DNA of 64,000 bases from Ruminococcaceae bacterium KH2T8 (GTDB lineage: Bacteria; Bacillota; Clostridia; Saccharofermentanales; Saccharofermentanaceae), in contig FOIY01000005.1 in the NCBI GenBank assembly GCA_900111435.1, positions 1 to 64,000 on the forward strand, in the 5' to 3' direction. The notes under the pieces are model-generated. The model made no database searches. It saw nothing but the letters and a program-made list of their open reading frames with translations, and was not told the DNA's origin. Numbering within the stretch: the first letter of the stretch is position 1; the number at the start of each line of letters is the position of its first letter. The translations under genes were made by a program, and so were the position numbers. Positions 48,625 through 58,513 of this stretch are shown here, piece by piece.

Positions 48625-50091
48625 ATGAACAGATCTGAAGTTATCTTCGGCAATCGTCAGCCGGCGAGTGTCGTCAGCAAGGCAAAAAAGTCGAAGGCGA
48701 AGTATCAAAAGAAGTTCGGAGATGACAGTAATGCCAACTATTCGGCGACTGTCGTCCCCAACGACTTCATCGGTGACAGCCTCGGAGTCAGCAACGTCGC
48801 GATAGGCGCGGACGAGCCCGGAAAGTGCGAAGGCTTTGATGCGGAAAAAGGCATCATTGTCGGCAACATCAGGATGGGATTCGGTCACTACAGGATATCG
48901 ATGGCTATCGCGTCCGCCGCTAACTCCATGGGCTACAAGCCTTACTGGATGGACCTTAATTCCTATGCTCAGACGACCTGTACCAAGGTCATCTCGGCTC
49001 AGAACGATCTTTATTCGATGGGCTCGAGGCTCTCTCAGAGATCGAAGCTCTTTAATAAGCTCTTCTGGGAGCCGATGAACTACGAAGGCTTCAGACAACT
49101 GTCATATAACTCGGCAGATCAGATGAATGCCGAGCTGATGGCTCCTGTCTATCAGAACGTACCTAAGGATATCCCCGTAGTCGCGACGCACGTCTGGCCC
49201 GCCCAGGCGGCGATCCACGCGGGAATGAAGCATGTCGTGAATGCTATCCCCGATAACTGGCCTATGGCCTTGCATTTCGCTGAGGGCAGCATCCACACGA
49301 TACAGACTCATTACGCTTATCAGGGCTACAGGATCTGTAACGGCATGGCGAAGGATAAGACGCTCAAACCCATGCCCGAGGACAGCCTTAAGTACACGGG
49401 ACATTACATAGATCACGAACTCGTCTCGAATATCGAGGAGGACTGTGAACGCCGTATCGCACGAAAGGCAGAAGGCAAGCCCATGAGGTTCCTTCTGACG
49501 ATCGGAGGCGCGGGTGCTCAAAAGGAGATCTTCGCTTCGATCATCAACGAGCTGATGCCTCAGATAAAGGCAGGCAAGGCGGCACTCTATGTAAATATCG
49601 GTGACTACATGAATGTCTGGGCGGACCTCAAGAAGATGTGCCCCGGCATGGAGGAAGTTACAAAGACACACTTTAATGACTGGAACGAGACGGTCGCTTT
49701 CGCGAATGACGCGCTGACGGGTGACGTCAACGGCATACACCTTTTCTGTCACGAGAATATCTTTGAGGCGGTATATGCGACTAACCTTCTCATGAGATCG
49801 TGCGACGTACTCGTTACAAAACCTTCGGAGCTCGCATTCTATCCCGTTCCGAAGCTCTTCATTAGAAGGATCGGCGGCCACGAGCAGTGGGGTGCTATCC
49901 ACTCCGCGGAGATAGGAGACGGCACGCTCGAGTGTCGCGATATCCCGCACACGCTCCAGATGATCGACCTTTTCCTGAACGACGATACGACGCTCAAGGG
50001 AATGTGCGAATGCATCAGGAGGAACAAGACCCTGGGAATCTATGACGGTGCTTATGAAGTCGTTAAGATCGCGATGGGTATGAAGGACTGA
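48625..50091 (+). CDS. GT-B/MGDG-synthase-like glycosyltransferase-fold protein
   Basis: This 488-residue protein has GIIVGNIRMGFGHYRISMAIASAANSMGY near residues 75-105, like the N-terminal GxGH loop of monogalactosyldiacylglycerol-synthase and MurG-type GT-B enzymes. The second half has a TIGGAGAQKEIF donor-domain start and a CDVLVTKPSELAFYPVPKLF segment resembling the donor-binding E-x-x-x-x-P motif. This is a cytoplasmic protein. The acceptor is unknown. Its position with galactoside genes suggests use or recycling of a galactosyl compound, but this is inference. It could instead belong to an uncharacterised DUF family. Confidence 0.6.
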   Translation: MNRSEVIFGNRQPASVVSKAKKSKAKYQKKFGDDSNANYSATVVPNDFIGDSLGVSNVAIGADEPGKCEGFDAEKGIIVGNIRMGFGHYRISMAIASAANSMGYKPYWMDLNSYAQTTCTKVISAQNDLYSMGSRLSQRSKLFNKLFWEPMNYEGFRQLSYNSADQMNAELMAPVYQNVPKDIPVVATHVWPAQAAIHAGMKHVVNAIPDNWPMALHFAEGSIHTIQTHYAYQGYRICNGMAKDKTLKPMPEDSLKYTGHYIDHELVSNIEEDCERRIARKAEGKPMRFLLTIGGAGAQKEIFASIINELMPQIKAGKAALYVNIGDYMNVWADLKKMCPGMEEVTKTHFNDWNETVAFANDALTGDVNGIHLFCHENIFEAVYATNLLMRSCDVLVTKPSELAFYPVPKLFIRRIGGHEQWGAIHSAEIGDGTLECRDIPHTLQMIDLFLNDDTTLKGMCECIRRNKTLGIYDGAYEVVKIAMGMKD

Positions 50092-50114
50092 AGTAAAGAG
50101 GAAGGAGAACGGAT

Positions 50115-51968
50115 ATGGAAACGAAGAAAGGTCTCTCGGGACTTGAGAAATTCGCTTATGGTATAGGCGCAGTCGGTAAGGACATGGTCTATATGCTGTC
50201 GGCTTCTTACGTTCTGTATTATTTCCAGGACATTATGGGCGTAAGTGCCATCGCGATGGGCATCATACTTCTTATCGCGAGAGTATTTGACGCATTTAAC
50301 GATCCGATCATGGGTATCGTCGTTGCTAAGACGAAGACTAAGTGGGGCAAGTTCCGTCCCTGGCTCCTGATCGGTACTGTCACGAATGCCGTTATCCTCA
50401 TCATGATGTTCGCGGCTCCCCCGACGCTCGATGCCAAGGGACTTATCGCTTACGCCGCGATCACCTATATCCTCTGGGGTGTCACATATACCATGATGGA
50501 TATCCCTTACTGGTCCATGATCCCCGCTTTCACGGAAGGCGGCAAGGAGAGAGAAGGTCTCTCGGCACTTGCAAGGTCCTGCGCAGGCGTCGGTTCCGCT
50601 CTCGTTACTATCCTTACCGTTATGTGCGTAGCGGCTCTCGGTAATTCTTTTGCAGGAAAGAATGCCGATAATAAGACGGTCACGATCACGTCTCAGGACA
50701 AGACCATGAGTTCCTATGTGGTACTCCTCGACGAGGACGGCAATGCTACTTCCACCATGAAGTCCTACGACAGCGAACATACGGATATCGAAGTGACGAT
50801 CACGGGTACCGACAAGATGTTCGACGGCGTGGAAGTACAGGAAGCTGACACATTTGTGAGCAATGTCCTCACGGTAAGTTCCGACAATGCCAAGGTCAGC
50901 GCCAGGGTAGGAAGCGATATATTCGGTGAGATCAAGGCGAAGTACGCGGATCACGGAACCGCTTCCCCTAATGCGGTCGTAGTCTTCTATGTGGAGCAGG
51001 ACGCTTACGGCAGGATCACTGCCGCCGATACACTTACCGGAAAAGTCAACATGGAATCCACTCTCGAAGTCGAGAGAGTCGGCTTTAAATATTTCACGAT
51101 CATAATCGGCATACTGTTCGTAGTATTTACTGCGATCACATGCATCTTCATAAAGGAAAAGTCTTCGGTAGACATGAAGACCGCATCGGTGGGTCAGATG
51201 TTCAAGGCGCTCGTGCAGAACGATCAGGCAATGACCATCGTACTTACCATAGTCCTTATCAACACGGCAACATATATCACGTCGAACCTTCTTATCTATT
51301 TCTTTAAGTATGATCTTGCAGGTTCGAACTGGCAGGGTAATTATACCCTCTTTAATACCTTTGCAGGCGGCATCCAGATCTTCGCCATGATGCTCTTCTT
51401 CCCGCTTCTTCGAAAGGCATTCAGCACCTTGAAGATATTCTATATCGGTGTCTTCTCCGCTATCGGAGGCTATCTGATCCTCCTTGTGATGGCACTCATG
51501 GGCACCAAGTCCGTATTCCCATTCTTCGTTCCCGGATTCTTCATCATGGGCGCAGTCGGAATACTTAATGTCATCGTAACTATCTTCCTTGCAAATACGG
51601 TTGATTACGGTGAGCTCAAGAACAGGAGAAGAGACGAGTCGGTCATCTTCTCGATGCAGACTTTCGTCGTAAAGCTCGCTTCGGGTATCGCGGCTCTCGT
51701 AGCATCGATCTGCCTTGCAGTATTCGATATCCAGGCTGACTCCACGGGAGCACAGACCGCATCGATGCTCATCAAGAGCCTTCAGGATGCGGCATCGGGC
51801 GCAGATACTGCGATCGACGGTTCGGCAGTCGTAGGACTTCGTCTCGTCATGACGCTCGCACCCATCGTCGTTCTCGTAGTCGCATTGCTTATCTTTAAGG
51901 CCAGATATATCCTTACTGATAAGAAGCTCGAAGAGATCGCAGCAGAACTCAAAAGCCGGGAGAACTAA
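50115..51968 (+). CDS. GPH-family (MelB-like) sugar:cation symporter with a central insertion
   Basis: This 617-residue protein has a GPH/MelB N terminus: LSGLEKFAYGIGAVGKDMVYML, DAFNDPIMG and a TKWGKFRPWLL loop. The second half continues NTVDYGELKNRRRDESVIFSMQTF, a standard GPH block. About 140 residues (about 180-322) of hydrophilic, beta-type sequence interrupt the middle, between helices six and seven. Usual members have about 450-500 residues. It should import alpha-galactosides such as melibiose or raffinose with Na+ or H+, given the GH36 gene six bases downstream. Confidence 0.88.
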   Translation: METKKGLSGLEKFAYGIGAVGKDMVYMLSASYVLYYFQDIMGVSAIAMGIILLIARVFDAFNDPIMGIVVAKTKTKWGKFRPWLLIGTVTNAVILIMMFAAPPTLDAKGLIAYAAITYILWGVTYTMMDIPYWSMIPAFTEGGKEREGLSALARSCAGVGSALVTILTVMCVAALGNSFAGKNADNKTVTITSQDKTMSSYVVLLDEDGNATSTMKSYDSEHTDIEVTITGTDKMFDGVEVQEADTFVSNVLTVSSDNAKVSARVGSDIFGEIKAKYADHGTASPNAVVVFYVEQDAYGRITAADTLTGKVNMESTLEVERVGFKYFTIIIGILFVVFTAITCIFIKEKSSVDMKTASVGQMFKALVQNDQAMTIVLTIVLINTATYITSNLLIYFFKYDLAGSNWQGNYTLFNTFAGGIQIFAMMLFFPLLRKAFSTLKIFYIGVFSAIGGYLILLVMALMGTKSVFPFFVPGFFIMGAVGILNVIVTIFLANTVDYGELKNRRRDESVIFSMQTFVVKLASGIAALVASICLAVFDIQADSTGAQTASMLIKSLQDAASGADTAIDGSAVVGLRLVMTLAPIVVLVVALLIFKARYILTDKKLEEIAAELKSREN

Positions 51969-51973
51969 TTAAC

Positions 51974-54409
51974 ATGATCAGGATCATTGGTGATAAAGAG
52001 CCTTTATTCGTGCTCGATACCGACAATACGACTTATGCCATGAAGGTGCTTCCCTCAGGGCATGTAGAGCACCTCTACTACGGCCGCAGGATACATATGG
52101 ACGATGCGGACGGCCTATCGGAAGCCAAGGGCTTTCCTCCGGGAAATACCATCGTTCCTTCAAAGGACGACGGTGACATATCACTCGAGGATATTCGCCT
52201 CGAGATGAGCTCGTACGGTAAGGGCGACGTGAGGGAGGCTTTCGTTGAGATCGTAAACCCTGACGGCAGCGCCACATCGGACTTTCGTTACTCATCCTTT
52301 GAGCAGCAGAAGGGCTCAGCGGCTCCCGCGGATACTAACGAAGATGCTGACGACATACTCCCCAAGTCTTACGGCGAGGACGGAGAGATACTGATAATAA
52401 AGCTCGCGGATAAGGAGAACGGCCTCGAGCTCGACCTCGTATACACGGCATATCCGAACTGCGATGTCATCACGAGATATGCGGTGCTCAGGAACTCGGG
52501 CGAGCAGGGTATCACGATCGGAAAGATCATGAGCACGCAGCTCGACCTTGACCCCGGGGACTATGTATTTACGACATTTACGGGTGCGTGGGCACGTGAG
52601 ATGGAGAGGAACGATATGGCCGTAAGAGGCGCAAGGCTCGTCAATTCATCCGTTACGGGAACATCCTCGAACCGCTCGAATCCCTTTGTCATGATCTCGA
52701 GGAGAGGCTGCTCTGAGGATCACGGCGAGTGCTACGGCATGAACCTCATCTACAGCGGCAATCACTACGAATCAATAGAGCAGAGCTCGCACGGGAAGGT
52801 AAGGTTCCTTTCCGGCATCAACCCCACGGGGTTCACATGGAAACTTTCGAAAGGAGAGTCCTTCGCCAGCCCCGAAGCAGTCATGACTTATTCATGTTCG
52901 GGATATAACGGTCAGAGCGGACAGATGCATGACTTCGTGTCAAAGCATGTCCTGCGCGGTCCGTGGAAGGACAGACTTCGGCCAGTCCTCTTAAATTCCT
53001 GGGAGGCGGCATATTTTAATATCAGTGAGCATAAGCTCCTGCGATTGGCTCGAAAGGCAAAGCAGGTCGGTATCGAGCTCTTCGTCATGGATGACGGATG
53101 GTTCGGCGAGCGAAATGACGACTCGCGCTCATTAGGCGACTGGTATCCCAACAAGAAGAAGCTCCCGGGCGGTATCAAGAGCCTGTGCGACAAGATACGT
53201 GCACTGGGTCTGCAGTTCGGTATCTGGGTCGAGCCCGAGATGGTAAATGAGGATTCGGATCTCTACAGGGCACATCCCGACTGGGCGATAAAGATCCCGG
53301 GCAAGGCTCATTCCACGGGCAGGAACCAGATGATCCTAGACCTTACGAGGCGCGAAGTTCAGGACTATATAATCGACGCGATGAGAAAAGTCTTCTCCTC
53401 TGCGGAGATCTCATATGTTAAGTGGGACATGAACCGCATATTCTCGGATGTCTATTCGGAGGCACTCCCCAAGGAGCAGCAGGGCGAAGTATTTCACCGC
53501 TATGTCCTCGGCCTTTACCGCGTCATGAGGACGCTCACGAGGGAATTTCCCGAAATTCTCTTCGAAGGATGTGCATCGGGCGGTAACAGGTTCGACCTCG
53601 GTATCCTGTCGTATTTTCCTCAGATATGGGCAAGCGATGACACGGATGCGCTCGCGAGGGCACAGATCCAGACGGGCTACAGCTACGGCTATCCCATGCG
53701 ATGCGTAACGGCACATGTCTCGGATGTCCCTAATCACCAGACTTTGAGAAGGACTCCGATCGAGACGAGATTTAATGTCGCGTCCTTCGGCGTTCTGGGC
53801 TACGAATGCAATCTCTGCGATATGAGCTCTGCCGATATAAAGGCCATAAAGGAGCAGATCGCTTTTTATAAGGAACACAGGGAAGTGATGCAGTTCGGAA
53901 GGTTCTACAGAGGCGATACGCTCTCTGACGGCATCTCCTGCGACGGTGATCAGACAGCCGCGGCAGGCATGAGCCTTCTTAGATCACTTCCCGGAAATAC
54001 CGTATCATGGAATGTCGTATCTCCCGATAAGAAGGAAGCGATCGCCATGACAATGCAGGTACTGACTCATCCCAACTGCAAGTGGAGAGTCATGAAGGTC
54101 AGGGGATTAAAGGACGATACAAAATATGCCATGAAGGGCAGGGAGCTCGAATTCGATATCAGGAATTTCGGCGGACTCGTTAACTTCATTTCCCCCGTTC
54201 ATATAAAGCCCGACAGCTTCGTGCACGGAGTCCTTGCAAAGTTTATTAAGATGCATTCGGAGGGCGAAGAGCACGTGATGTACGGTGATGCCATGGAATA
54301 TGCGGGCGTTCACCTTAAGAATGCTTTCGCGGGATGCGGTTATGACGATAAGACGATCGCATACTATCCCGATTTCGGATCGAGGATCTATACGATAAAG
54401 GCTCAGTGA
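51974..54409 (+). CDS. Alpha-galactosidase, GH36
   Basis: This 811-residue enzyme, longer than the usual about 730, hydrolyses alpha-1,6-galactosides (melibiose, raffinose) to galactose. Family marks are FVMDDGWFGERNDD-SLGDW, the nucleophile Asp485 in YVKWDMNR, FEGCASGGNRFDLG, and the acid/base Asp555 in WASDDTDA. No signal peptide is present, so it is cytoplasmic, matching uptake by the preceding symporter and supplying galactose to galK-galT next door. Some of the extra length is an acidic insert near residues 105-140. Confidence 0.95.
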   Translation: MIRIIGDKEPLFVLDTDNTTYAMKVLPSGHVEHLYYGRRIHMDDADGLSEAKGFPPGNTIVPSKDDGDISLEDIRLEMSSYGKGDVREAFVEIVNPDGSATSDFRYSSFEQQKGSAAPADTNEDADDILPKSYGEDGEILIIKLADKENGLELDLVYTAYPNCDVITRYAVLRNSGEQGITIGKIMSTQLDLDPGDYVFTTFTGAWAREMERNDMAVRGARLVNSSVTGTSSNRSNPFVMISRRGCSEDHGECYGMNLIYSGNHYESIEQSSHGKVRFLSGINPTGFTWKLSKGESFASPEAVMTYSCSGYNGQSGQMHDFVSKHVLRGPWKDRLRPVLLNSWEAAYFNISEHKLLRLARKAKQVGIELFVMDDGWFGERNDDSRSLGDWYPNKKKLPGGIKSLCDKIRALGLQFGIWVEPEMVNEDSDLYRAHPDWAIKIPGKAHSTGRNQMILDLTRREVQDYIIDAMRKVFSSAEISYVKWDMNRIFSDVYSEALPKEQQGEVFHRYVLGLYRVMRTLTREFPEILFEGCASGGNRFDLGILSYFPQIWASDDTDALARAQIQTGYSYGYPMRCVTAHVSDVPNHQTLRRTPIETRFNVASFGVLGYECNLCDMSSADIKAIKEQIAFYKEHREVMQFGRFYRGDTLSDGISCDGDQTAAAGMSLLRSLPGNTVSWNVVSPDKKEAIAMTMQVLTHPNCKWRVMKVRGLKDDTKYAMKGRELEFDIRNFGGLVNFISPVHIKPDSFVHGVLAKFIKMHSEGEEHVMYGDAMEYAGVHLKNAFAGCGYDDKTIAYYPDFGSRIYTIKAQ

Positions 54410-55870
54410 TCAGGCAGCTCTTCTCTTTGCCGTGATGCCCTTATAGAGCTTCGGGTGGAAGAGGATAAGGAGCGGGAAGAGCTCGAGCCTTCCTGCGAGC
54501 ATGTCGAGTATCAGGACATATTTCGAGAGAATGCTGAAGAATGAATAATTACATGTAGGTCCTACCATCGCAAGGCCGGGACCTATATTATTGAGCGTTG
54601 CGAGAACGGCCGTAAATGACGTAACGAGATCGTGGCCGTCGGCAGTTACGATGAACATGGATCCGAGGAGCACCGTGAGGAATGTGATGAGGTAGACGTT
54701 TACCGCACGGATAACGTCGTGCTCAACGGTCCTTCCGTCCATAGTAGTCTTTCGAACGATCTTGGGGTGGATATAGGACGAGAATTCCTTACGGATCGAC
54801 TTTATAAGAAGGATGAATCTCGACACCTTGATACCGCCGCCCGTACTTCCCGCGCAGGCACCGATCGTCATCATGATGATCAGCGTGAGCTTACACATCG
54901 TGGGCCACTGATCAAAGTCGGTGGACGCATATCCGGTTGAGGACGTGAGCGAAGTTACCTGGAAGAAAGCATGAGTCAGAGCCGTGAAAGCGCTGTCGTA
55001 CATGTTCATGATATTTATGAATATGATGGCAGTAGCGGCAAGGATCAGAAGGATGTAGTGACGTACTTCCTCGATGCCGAAGATCTTCTTGAACTGCTTT
55101 AAGAGTACATAGTAGTAAGCATTGAAGTTGATACCGAAGAGGAGCATGAAGATCGCGACGACCCACTGAACATAGGGAGTATAGCTCGCGAAACTGTCAT
55201 TCTTGACACCGAATCCGCCCGTACCTGCAGTACCGAACGAAAGTGTCAGCGAATCAAATATCGACATGCCGCCTGCGATGAGGAGAGCGATCTCGATGAC
55301 CGTCATGGCGAGGTAGATCATATAAAGGATCCTGGCCGTGTGACGGATCTTGGGAACGAGCTTTCCGACGGAAGGTCCGGGGCTCTCCGCTCTCATGAGG
55401 TTGATGTTGGAGCCTCCGCTCATGGGGATAACGGCAAGAAGGAATACGAGAACGCCCATTCCGCCGAGCCAGTGAGTAAATGATCTCCAGAAGAGGCCCG
55501 TATGGGACATGCCCTCGACGTTGCTCATTATACTTGCACCTGTCGTCGTAAAGCCCGATACGGTCTCAAAGAGTGCGTCGGTGAAGTTCGGGATCTCGCC
55601 CGTGATATAAAAGGGAAGGCATCCTGCAAGACTCATGAGGATCCAGCTCATGGAGGTCGCAACGCAGCCTTCCTTTAAGTAGATCATGGTGTCCTTGGGC
55701 TTAAAGAAGCAACCGATCGAGCCGATCGCCATCAGCGACAGTGCGACTAAGAGATACACGACACCCACCTGATCCCTGTAGATCGCTGCCACGATGCAGG
55801 GCAGGAGAAGGAAAGCACCCTCTATCCTGAGCACCTGAGCCAGTATGTATCGGATCATCGCTACATTCAT
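54410..55870 (-). CDS. trkH: Potassium uptake channel subunit TrkH
   Basis: This 486-residue protein has repeated M1-P-M2 segments. Selectivity-filter-like loops are seen, such as SGFTTTGAS, GTAGTGGFG, SSTGYAS and CAGSTGGG. It takes up K+ together with a TrkA ring. It is encoded 22 bp after trkA. Its stop codon abuts the convergent alpha-galactosidase stop with no intervening base. Confidence 0.95.
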   Translation of the reverse strand: MNVAMIRYILAQVLRIEGAFLLLPCIVAAIYRDQVGVVYLLVALSLMAIGSIGCFFKPKDTMIYLKEGCVATSMSWILMSLAGCLPFYITGEIPNFTDALFETVSGFTTTGASIMSNVEGMSHTGLFWRSFTHWLGGMGVLVFLLAVIPMSGGSNINLMRAESPGPSVGKLVPKIRHTARILYMIYLAMTVIEIALLIAGGMSIFDSLTLSFGTAGTGGFGVKNDSFASYTPYVQWVVAIFMLLFGINFNAYYYVLLKQFKKIFGIEEVRHYILLILAATAIIFINIMNMYDSAFTALTHAFFQVTSLTSSTGYASTDFDQWPTMCKLTLIIMMTIGACAGSTGGGIKVSRFILLIKSIRKEFSSYIHPKIVRKTTMDGRTVEHDVIRAVNVYLITFLTVLLGSMFIVTADGHDLVTSFTAVLATLNNIGPGLAMVGPTCNYSFFSILSKYVLILDMLAGRLELFPLLILFHPKLYKGITAKRRAA

Positions 55871-55891
55871 CTGGTCGCGCCGTCCTTCTTA

Positions 55892-57277
55892 TTACCTGAG
55901 AATATCCGAGATATCCGTAAATCCCGGATGGGTCGTAACGACCATTACGTTATCGCCGACGCTTATCTTGTCATTACCTGTCGGGATGATGATCTGACCT
56001 TCGTGGAATATGAACGATATAAGGAGGTTATCCTTGAGCTTTAAGTCGCGTAGAGCCTTGCCCGTGAGAGGGGATTCCTCTGTTACCTTGAACTCGATAG
56101 CCTCTGCTCTTGAGTCGAACATGTGGTAGAGAGTCTCGATGCTGCTGCCTCTGGATGCCGAACGCGCACGTACATATGCGACGATCGCCTCGGAGGTGAT
56201 GTACTTGGGATAGACGACGGATCCGAGATCCAGTGTGTCTATAACGTCGCTAAAGCCCGATCTGCTTATCTTCGTGATGAGCTTGGCATTTGAGATCTTC
56301 TTGGCGTGAAGCGAGAGCATCACGTTCTCTTCGTCGATACCCGTAAGGGGCACGAAAGACTCTATCGAGGCGATGCCTTCTTCCTTGAGGAGTTCGGGAT
56401 CCGTACCGTCGCCGTTGATGATGACGGCCTTGGGGAGGAGCTCGTAAAGGTGCTCGCATCTTGATCTGCTCTTCTCGATTATCTTAACCTCGATGCCGTT
56501 TCTGATGAGCTGGTCAGCGAGATAATATGCGGCACGTCCGCCGCCGATGATCATGGTGTTCTTTACTTGCTTTGTTCCGAATCCGATCTGATTCAGGAAA
56601 TATGTTGCCGCCTTGTGAGTTGCCACGAAGGAGATGGTATCTCCGGACTTTAGGACAAAGTCACCGCCCGGGATAGTTACCTTGCCGTCTCGCTCGGCTG
56701 CGCAGATAAGGATGTCGTTAGTGATATTCTGACCGAGGTCATATATCGCCATGCCGTCGAGCTTGTTTCCTTCGGGGATACGGAGCTTAACGATCTCGGC
56801 CTGTCCGTGTGCGAAAGAGTTGATCTCGAGCGCGGTAGGCAGATAAAGGAGCCTTGCCATCTCCTTGGCGGATTCGAGCTCGGGATTGATGATCATGGCA
56901 AGACCGAGCTTCTCTCTTAAGTAATTGACTTCCTTGCTGTAGTCGGGTGTTCTGACTCTGGCAATGGAAGCGCAGTTGCTGAACTGACTTGCGATGGTGC
57001 AGCACAGTAGATTGAGCTCATCCGATTCCGTAACGGCGATGATGAGATCGGCGTCATTGATGCCTGCTTCCGTCTGAGTCGTATAGCTCGCACCGTTTCC
57101 GACGCATCCCATGATGTCATAAAGATTGGTTATCTCACGGATCTTAACGGGATCCTGGTCGACTATAGTGATGTCGTGACCTTCTTTGCTGAGCTGCTCG
57201 ACGAGCGTGCGACCTACTTTGCCCGCTCCGACGATTATGATGTCCAGTCCTGCAGAGGACTGTCTTTTTCTGTTCAT
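55892..57277 (-). CDS. trkA: Trk system regulatory protein TrkA
   Basis: This protein has about 461 residues and duplicated RCK halves. The first Rossmann motif is IIVGAGKVGRTLVEQL and the second is MIIGGGRAAYYLADQL. Each is followed by a TrkA_C domain. The ring gates TrkH in response to nucleotides and, in some bacteria, c-di-AMP. The ATG at 57277 has GGAGGGTGTT upstream; a longer start at 57289 would consume the ribosome site. It is first in a trkA-trkH operon. Confidence 0.95.
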   Translation of the reverse strand: MNRKRQSSAGLDIIIVGAGKVGRTLVEQLSKEGHDITIVDQDPVKIREITNLYDIMGCVGNGASYTTQTEAGINDADLIIAVTESDELNLLCCTIASQFSNCASIARVRTPDYSKEVNYLREKLGLAMIINPELESAKEMARLLYLPTALEINSFAHGQAEIVKLRIPEGNKLDGMAIYDLGQNITNDILICAAERDGKVTIPGGDFVLKSGDTISFVATHKAATYFLNQIGFGTKQVKNTMIIGGGRAAYYLADQLIRNGIEVKIIEKSRSRCEHLYELLPKAVIINGDGTDPELLKEEGIASIESFVPLTGIDEENVMLSLHAKKISNAKLITKISRSGFSDVIDTLDLGSVVYPKYITSEAIVAYVRARSASRGSSIETLYHMFDSRAEAIEFKVTEESPLTGKALRDLKLKDNLLISFIFHEGQIIIPTGNDKISVGDNVMVVTTHPGFTDISDILR

Positions 57278-57499
57278 AACACCCTCCATGTCAATTCAAC
57301 TGACAGTATAAATAATATACAACAATACCTAGGAGGATGCCACCGTTCAAGTACCCGAGAATATATCAAAAGAACCTAAGGATAGTTCAAAAATCGTTCA
57401 TAAAATTGACGCAGTTGAGTAACGGAATGCTTGTTCGCAGTTCATATCAGCCCTTTATCCTATAGGTGTGATGAATGAATCCTGAGAGGAGCGGCGGTT

Positions 57500-58405
57500 A
57501 TGAAAAAGTTCTCTATCTACGAAACGATCACAGCATCAATTCTTGCAGCGTCAGTCGTTATGGCCGGTTGTACAATGGCAGGTCAGGGATCCGCATTTAA
57601 CAGAGCATCCGTTAATGCTCCCGCAGAGCCCCTCATGATCACTATCGGCAGCGTAGATATCGTTACTCTTACTCCTACTCCCACTGAGGCGATACTTCTT
57701 AAGGAAAGCCCCATCGAGATGCTCGGCAACGATATGCTCGAGAGGATCGACATCAATGATCTTATTTCCGACGATGAAGAAGACGAGATCGTTCCCGAGA
57801 TCGCAGAGGAAGAGACAGAAGCAACTGAGGCAACCGATGAGACGATCGCAACTGCTGATGAGATCACTGACGAGACTGTAGCCGCTACAGAGGCCGGCGA
57901 GCAGCAGACAGAGTCCGATCAGCAGGCTGTTGAAGAGACAGCAGCTCCCGCAGGATCCGAGACTACTGTTACTACTACGGTAGAGGTCGTAGAGACAGAG
58001 CCCGAGCCCGAACCCGAACCTGAGCCCGAGCCTTCCTACTCCATCAACTATCCCCCTGCAGGAACAGAAGAATATGAGCTCTTCATCCTCGTTAACGAAG
58101 CAAGAACAGCTAACGGTCTCGCACCTTTGAGCTGGAGCGGCGGACTCGCAGATGCATCTTATGTAAGAGCAGGCGAAGCTGTTGACTGTTTCTCCCATAC
58201 AAGACCTGACGGTTCCGACTGGTGGACGGTAAATCCCGACATCATGTACGGTGAGAACCTTGCACAGGGTCAGACGAATGCACAGTGGGTATTCGATGAT
58301 TGGATGAATTCCCCTTCACATAGAGAGAACATCATGAATCCGGGTTATGTCACATACGGATCCGCACGTGTCGGCGATACATGGGCACAGGAGTTCGGTT
58401 ATTGA
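57500..58405 (+). CDS. CAP-domain (SCP/PR-1) lipoprotein
   Basis: This 301-residue protein has a lipoprotein signal with lipobox VMAGC (Cys24). A long acidic Thr/Glu linker (about 85-180) ends in a Glu-Pro repeat, probably a wall-spanning spacer. The C-terminal CAP domain (about 188-301) shows ELFILVNEARTANGL, SHTRPDGS, YGENLAQG and WMNSPSHRENIMNP. Bacterial CAP proteins are secreted or surface proteins of poorly known function. The codons are ACA/GCA rich like gpmI, suggesting high expression. A terminator follows. Confidence 0.9.
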   Translation: MKKFSIYETITASILAASVVMAGCTMAGQGSAFNRASVNAPAEPLMITIGSVDIVTLTPTPTEAILLKESPIEMLGNDMLERIDINDLISDDEEDEIVPEIAEEETEATEATDETIATADEITDETVAATEAGEQQTESDQQAVEETAAPAGSETTVTTTVEVVETEPEPEPEPEPEPSYSINYPPAGTEEYELFILVNEARTANGLAPLSWSGGLADASYVRAGEAVDCFSHTRPDGSDWWTVNPDIMYGENLAQGQTNAQWVFDDWMNSPSHRENIMNPGYVTYGSARVGDTWAQEFGY

Positions 58406-58437
58406 TACTAAGCATCAGAAATATAGTCTCTCTGTTC

Positions 58438-58481
58438 AATATAGGTATTTGTCCCGCAGGACAGATACCTATATACTTTTT
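58438..58481 (+). terminator. Rho-independent terminator after the CAP gene
   Basis: ATAGGTAT-TTGTCC-CGCA-GGACAG-ATACCTAT forms a long stem, followed by ATACTTTTT. Confidence 0.85.
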
Positions 58482-58513
58482 ACAGAAAAACATTTACGGA
58501 AGGTGCCAATTAT

